Shown: one piece after another, positions 57,885 to 61,607 of the stretch
How positions within the stretch are numbered: the first letter of the stretch is position 1
Layout: the number at the start of each line of letters is the position of its first letter
Assembly: GCA_028140145.1 (NCBI GenBank)
Contig: JAOIOC010000001.1
Coordinates: forward strand, 1 to 61,607
DNA: 61,607 bases
From: SAR86 cluster bacterium
GTDB taxonomy: Bacteria; Pseudomonadota; Gammaproteobacteria; Magnimaribacterales; AG-339-G14
Direction of reading: 5' to 3'
Notes under the pieces: model-generated
Database searches by the model: none
Told to the model about the DNA's origin: nothing
Seen by the model: the letters and a program-made list of their open reading frames with translations, nothing else
Made by a program: the position numbers and the translations under genes

Positions 57885-59120
57885 ATGAAGTTTTTTGGTT
57901 GGAGAATGGTTTTTACAGGTCTTACAGTTGAATTCACTGTTATAGGATTCCTTTTTTATAGCTTCCCAGTGATTTGGCCATACCTTATATCAGAGCTTGG
58001 CATGACTGAAAGTCAGTTAGGAATGGTTTCCGCTTTTTACTTTATGCCTGTAGCAATTTTAGCAATAGTTATCGGTCGAGCTCTTGATAAGTATTCAGTT
58101 AAAAATTTTATGATGATTGGAGCTGTCATTTATGCCATAGGACTTTTCTCTCTGAGCTTCATAAATTCTTATTGGTCGCTTCTGACAATTTATCTTACTA
58201 TTCTTGCGTTGGGGTCAATCATGATGGGAAATTTAGCTGTAGCTAAATTAATTTCGAATTGGTTTGATAAAAATGCTGGCAGAGCTCTAGGAATTGCTGC
58301 AGTTGGTATTTCTTTCTCGGGCGTTGTGCTTCCTTTGGTTGTTGATCCACTTCTTGACTTGGTAGGCTGGAGAAATGTTTATGTAATCTTTGCCTCAGTA
58401 ATTCTATTCATTATTTTACCTCTTATCTTTTTTACCGTGATTGATGATCCAAAGAGTGTCAACCAAGCTAAAGATGGAATTAAGGGAGAAAATGAAGAAG
58501 AATCATTACCTCAAGAGATGACTGCAAAAGATCTATTGTCCAAGAAAGTTTTTTGGATAATTTCTTTAGCTTTTGCTTTTCAATTTCTCTCCATGATGGG
58601 TGTGCTTTCTTTTTTGCCTATACACGCAAGTAAGATGGGTTTAGACGAAACCTGGAATCTTTTAGGTCTGCCAGTTAAACAATATGTTTTTGCTTATGCT
58701 CTATCTGCTTTTGGAGGAGTGTTGGGGAAAATTCTATTTGGATATCTCATGGATATAATGAAGGCAGCTTATCCTTCAATGATGGCAATGTCTCTCCAAG
58801 CACTTGGAATCTTTGGAATTACTTATATCAATGAACCGAGCATATTTCTTTTAAGTGCCTTTATCTTCGGTTTGGGTTTTGGTGCTGCTATGCCTCTTAT
58901 GACTGCGTGCTACTTAAGAACTTTTGGAGCGCATAATCTTGGCAAGGCCAGAGGAATTTCTTCTCCAATAGTTTCTCCGCTTCAACCCATTGGAATTTTG
59001 ATTACTAGCATCTTGATAGGTTTTCAAGATACCTACTTTGTCGCCTTTAATATTATGGGTTGTGTTGCTCTAGTTGCAGTCGTTTTAGCAAGTCAAATTC
59101 AAGAACCTGAAAAAATCTGA
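57885..59120 (+). CDS. MFS transporter
   Basis: A 411-residue major-facilitator protein with about twelve hydrophobic helices in two halves separated by a charged loop (residues 190-220). It has the loop 2-3 region IGRALDKYSVKNFMMIGA, PLVVDPLLDLVGWRNVYVIFASVILFIILPL and GRARGISSPI-like GKARGISSPIVSPLQPIG. The look is that of monocarboxylate or organic anion transporters of the MCT/OFA type, but substrate and direction are unknown. Its last 22 bases overlap the convergent pterin dehydratase gene. Confidence 0.85.
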   Translation: MKFFGWRMVFTGLTVEFTVIGFLFYSFPVIWPYLISELGMTESQLGMVSAFYFMPVAILAIVIGRALDKYSVKNFMMIGAVIYAIGLFSLSFINSYWSLLTIYLTILALGSIMMGNLAVAKLISNWFDKNAGRALGIAAVGISFSGVVLPLVVDPLLDLVGWRNVYVIFASVILFIILPLIFFTVIDDPKSVNQAKDGIKGENEEESLPQEMTAKDLLSKKVFWIISLAFAFQFLSMMGVLSFLPIHASKMGLDETWNLLGLPVKQYVFAYALSAFGGVLGKILFGYLMDIMKAAYPSMMAMSLQALGIFGITYINEPSIFLLSAFIFGLGFGAAMPLMTACYLRTFGAHNLGKARGISSPIVSPLQPIGILITSILIGFQDTYFVAFNIMGCVALVAVVLASQIQEPEKI

Positions 59121-59449
59121 TCCGTCTTTGCGGCAGCAATAAAATCATTTTTGTGCAACCCTTTGATCTTATGTGACCACCAAGTCACGGTGACTTTTCC
59201 CCATTCAATTAGAATTTCTGGATGATGATCTTCTTTTTCAGCTAGATCAGCAATTTTATTTGCAAAATTAACGCATTCTTCATAGTTGGAGAAAGCAAAA
59301 GAGCAAATCAGTTTTTTCAATCGATTTACTTCAATAATTTCCCAAGAAGGTACTAAAGGCTTAAGTTCTTTTAATTCATCCTTGGTAACTTTAGGAGCAT
59401 CTGCCCTGCATGCTTCACAATTTGAATCTAAAAGAGAGTCAACTTTCAT
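59099..59449 (-). CDS. phhB: 4a-hydroxytetrahydrobiopterin dehydratase (pterin-4-alpha-carbinolamine dehydratase)
   Basis: A 116-residue PCD/DCoH-like enzyme: SWEIIEVNRLKKLICSFAFSNYEECVNFANKIADLAEKEDHHPEILIEWGKVTVTWWSHKIKGLHKNDFIAAAKTDQI, including the [E/D]DHHPEI and TWWSHK motifs that carry the catalytic histidines. It recycles pterin cofactors after aromatic amino-acid hydroxylation; homologues without such hydroxylases have other roles. The ATG overlaps the fumC stop by 4 bases. Its 3' end overlaps the MFS gene by 22 bases. No hydroxylase is adjacent. Confidence 0.9.
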   Translation of the reverse strand: MKVDSLLDSNCEACRADAPKVTKDELKELKPLVPSWEIIEVNRLKKLICSFAFSNYEECVNFANKIADLAEKEDHHPEILIEWGKVTVTWWSHKIKGLHKNDFIAAAKTDQIFSGS

Positions 59450-60849
59450 TGAATTCCGCCCTTTGCCAGCTTAGCAGGATCTAATAATTTCTTTAATCTT
59501 GCCACGGAAAGATTTGTCTCTTCAGCGGCAACATCAATGATTGGCCGATTCTCTTTGTAAGCTTTTTTAGCAATTGCAGCAGCTTTCTTGTAACCAATAA
59601 TTGGATTGAGAGCTGTTACAAGTATTGGATTTTTTGCCAAAGACGATTCCAAATTTTTTTTGTTCACCTTGAAGGTTTTAATTGCCTTATTTGCAAGAAC
59701 ATCGCAAGCGCCTGCGAGGAGATTAATACTTTTAAGTAAGTTATAGGCTATAACAGGAAGCATCACATTTAACTGATAGTTACCTGCCTGAGCTGCAACT
59801 GTAATGCTCACATCATTTCCTATAACATCTGCAGAGACCATGGTTACAGCTTCTGGAATTACTGGATTTACCTTGCCTGGCATTATGCTGCTTCCTGGTT
59901 GCAAAGCCTGGAGTTCTATTTCTGATAGTCCCGCTAAAGGTCCGCTATTCATCCATCGCAAATCATTTGAAATCTTCATCAAAGCAACAGCTAAGTTTTT
60001 TAGTTCACCAGATAATTGCACTGCTGTATCTTGAGAACTTAACTCATGAAAGAAATTATCACTTGCAACACTTTTATATTTATTCCCAGACAACTTGGAG
60101 ATTTCCTGAGCAAAAACTTTGGCAAATCTTTTGTGAGCATTAATTCCTGTTCCAACAGCTGTTCCGCCTTGAGGAAGTTCCAAAAGTCTAGCCTCAATAA
60201 ATTTTAGAGCTTTTAGAGAAGTCTTTAGTTGACTGGACCACGCAGATAATTCATTAGCTAAATCTACAGGCATTGCATCCATGAGATGAGTTCTTCCTGT
60301 TTTTATTATCCCTCTGACAGAAACTGCTTTTTTATCGATTGCATTAATAAGGTTTTCTAAGTTGGGATATAACTTTTTAGTTAAATCCACATGTGCACTG
60401 ATTTTTATCGCAGTTGGTATCACATCATTGCTGCTTTGAGACATGTTAACGTCATCGTTCGGGCTAACCTCTTCACCAGAAAATACTGATGCTAAATTAG
60501 CTATAACCTCGTTTGCATTCATGTTCGAACTGGTTCCGGATCCTGTTTGAAATACATCGATAGGAAATTCTTTATGATGTTTTTCTCGCCACACCTCTTT
60601 AGAAGCCTTAGATATTGCTCTGGCCTTCTTATTGGGCAGAAGCTTCAATCTATTATTAGCTCTAGCTGCAGCATCTTTAATTACTCCTAAAGAGCTAACA
60701 AAGGATTTGGTAAAAGGAAAATCCATTTTGATACCACTTATAGGAAAGTTGTCTATGGCTCTTTGCGTTTGTGCACCATATAGAGCTTTTCGGGGAACGT
60801 AAACTATTCCAATGCTATCTGATTCTTCTCTGTAACCTTTTTTTGCCAT
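59446..60849 (-). CDS. fumC: class II fumarate hydratase
   Basis: Interconverts fumarate and malate in the TCA cycle with no iron-sulfur cluster. The 467-residue protein has DVFQTGSGTSSNMNANEVIAN near residue 105, SQSSNDVIPTAIKI, GRTHLMDAMPVDLANE, the catalytic-serine loop PGSSIMPGKVNPVIPEAV near residue 318 and a C-terminal VTALNPIIGYKKAA. The extra N-terminal residues are typical of FumC. Its stop overlaps phhB by 4 bases. Confidence 0.96.
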   Translation of the reverse strand: MAKKGYREESDSIGIVYVPRKALYGAQTQRAIDNFPISGIKMDFPFTKSFVSSLGVIKDAAARANNRLKLLPNKKARAISKASKEVWREKHHKEFPIDVFQTGSGTSSNMNANEVIANLASVFSGEEVSPNDDVNMSQSSNDVIPTAIKISAHVDLTKKLYPNLENLINAIDKKAVSVRGIIKTGRTHLMDAMPVDLANELSAWSSQLKTSLKALKFIEARLLELPQGGTAVGTGINAHKRFAKVFAQEISKLSGNKYKSVASDNFFHELSSQDTAVQLSGELKNLAVALMKISNDLRWMNSGPLAGLSEIELQALQPGSSIMPGKVNPVIPEAVTMVSADVIGNDVSITVAAQAGNYQLNVMLPVIAYNLLKSINLLAGACDVLANKAIKTFKVNKKNLESSLAKNPILVTALNPIIGYKKAAAIAKKAYKENRPIIDVAAEETNLSVARLKKLLDPAKLAKGGIQ

Positions 60850-60868
60850 GGGACTTATGTATATTTTA

Positions 60869-60898
60869 TTGATTAGTTTAAACTAGTAAAATTGTAAT
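60869..60898 (+). promoter_or_regulatory. candidate promoter and 12-bp palindrome for the class II aldolase gene
   Basis: TTGATT (60869-60874) and TGTAAT (60893-60898) are 18 bases apart; between them TAGTTTAAACTA (60874-60885) is a perfect palindrome overlapping the end of the -35 box, a plausible repressor site. Weak support only. Confidence 0.35.
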
Positions 60899-60926
60899 AT
60901 GGAAATTAAGTAGGTAGGAGAAATAT

Positions 60927-61607
60927 ATGACAAATAATCTTAATATCGATGTCTCAAAAGGAAAATTGGATCAAAAAGAAAAAGGTTCCTTACTTCCAAT
61001 AGAATGTAAATCCATTGAGGAAACAAGGAGATATAACCTAGAAAGATTAGCCTCAGGTTTTAGAATGTTTGCTCATTTTGGTTTTGATGAAGGAATAGCT
61101 GGTCACATTACATACAGAGATCCTGAACACGAAGATCATTTTTGGGTAAATCCTTTTGGAATGCATTTCAATCAAATTTGTGTATCGGATTTAATACTAG
61201 TAAACAAGGACGGTGAAGTAGTACTTGGAGACAAGCCAGTAAATACGGCTGCCTTTGCAATTCATTCATCTCTTCATGATGCACGACCAGATGTAAATGC
61301 TGCAGCCCACTCCCATTCTATGTATGGCAAAACTTTTTCAACCTTTGGCAGACTTCTTGAGCCAATAACTCAAGATTCCTGTGCTTTTTTTGATAATCAT
61401 GTTCTCTTTGATGATTACACAGGCGTTGTCTTAGAAGGAGATGAGGGTAAAAGAATTGCTGCAGCCCTGGGAGATAAAAAGGCTGCTATTCTCAAAAATC
61501 ATGGTCTTTTGACTACAGGCGGAACTGTGGATGAAGCACTATGGGCTTTCCTTTCAATGGATAGATGCTGTCAATCACAAATTTTGGCGGAATCCGTTGG
61601 ACAGATG
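60927..61607 (+). CDS. class II aldolase/adducin-family protein (cut by window edge)
   Basis: An open frame of 227 codons with no stop before the window ends. GGAG lies 6 bases before the ATG. After a 30-residue N-terminal tail come RYNLERLASGFRMFAHFGFDEGIAGHIT, DPEHEDHFWVNPFGMHF, AAHSHSMYGKTFSTFGRLLEPITQDSCAFFDNH (His-x-His zinc site) and ILKNHGLLTTGGTVDEALWAFLSMDRCCQSQ. This resembles class II aldolase/adducin-like enzymes, which act on sugar phosphates or other aldols. Its start is about 77 bases from divergent fumC. Substrate unknown. Confidence 0.85.
   Translation, partial: MTNNLNIDVSKGKLDQKEKGSLLPIECKSIEETRRYNLERLASGFRMFAHFGFDEGIAGHITYRDPEHEDHFWVNPFGMHFNQICVSDLILVNKDGEVVLGDKPVNTAAFAIHSSLHDARPDVNAAAHSHSMYGKTFSTFGRLLEPITQDSCAFFDNHVLFDDYTGVVLEGDEGKRIAAALGDKKAAILKNHGLLTTGGTVDEALWAFLSMDRCCQSQILAESVGQM

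Noticed and set aside
1-61607. tRNA, rRNA, riboswitch or CRISPR loci
   Set aside because: Gaps between genes were read on both strands and none held a convincing cloverleaf, rRNA, aptamer or repeat-spacer array; small RNAs in the short gaps cannot be excluded by eye.

Overview
The window is a compact, AT-rich stretch (by eye about two thirds A+T, not counted) of a bacterial chromosome. The gene content is gammaproteobacterial: LexA, CysB and ThrH of Pseudomonas/E. coli type, a 682-residue Prc protease, XthA, a YihG-type acyltransferase, a class 2 PyrD, and a YjbE/YjbF/YjbH module with a Wza-like exporter. Low GC, 4-bp ATGA overlaps, convergent genes that abut or overlap, and many acyl-CoA enzymes fit a streamlined marine lineage such as SAR86. 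That placement is inference. No rRNA, tRNA, CRISPR array, integrase or transposase was recognised, and no gene-free gap exceeds about 300 bases.

Layout. 1-3383 (minus): leuB (partial), leuD, leuC, aroC. 3434-4093: a HAD phosphatase. 4086-9099 (minus): cysB-thrH-prpB-prpC-prpD, coupling a CysB regulator and a ThrH phosphatase to the methylcitrate cycle. 9166-13349: lexA with an SOS box overlapping its start codon, then topA and pyrD. 13446-20816: an envelope polysaccharide region, with a YjbE-like protein on plus and yhhQ-nadK-wza-like-yjbH-yjbF on minus. 20886-27373 (plus): two acyl-CoA dehydrogenases, mazG, a YihG-like acyltransferase, prc and xthA. 27363-32123 (minus): tadA, SRPBCC, APH-like kinase, an uncharacterised protein, a CIA30-like protein and a CoA-transferase. 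32172-45653: cupin, carboxyltransferase, amidase, VOC protein, enoyl-CoA hydratase, SDRs, copper amine oxidase, ICMT-like enzyme, FAD monooxygenase, NTF2-like protein, second CoA-transferase, GST and a hypothetical; this looks like acyl-CoA and small-molecule catabolism. 45709-50146: ABM-domain protein, FAD-linked oxidase, apt, enoyl-CoA hydratase and an OYE-family enzyme. 50256-57828 (minus): guaB-guaA, two single-gene inserts, and a DUF305/LVIVD lipoprotein. 57885-61607: MFS transporter, pterin dehydratase, fumC and a partial class II aldolase.

Most striking is the guaA 3' end. The last 15 bases of guaA recur 2.3 kb downstream, and an 11-bp core recurs between them. Each distal copy of the core is joined to the same ~80-bp arm carrying a hairpin and two TTTGTAT heptamers 11 bp apart. 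The repeats delimit two intervals of about 1.0 and 1.3 kb, each with a single gene (alpha/beta hydrolase; DUF2817 protein). This is the structure expected from two successive site-specific insertions at guaA by elements without their own integrase. Other points of note are two genes whose best start codon is ATT, three genes that look leaderless, and a 32-bp promoter duplicated in front of two neighbouring genes.
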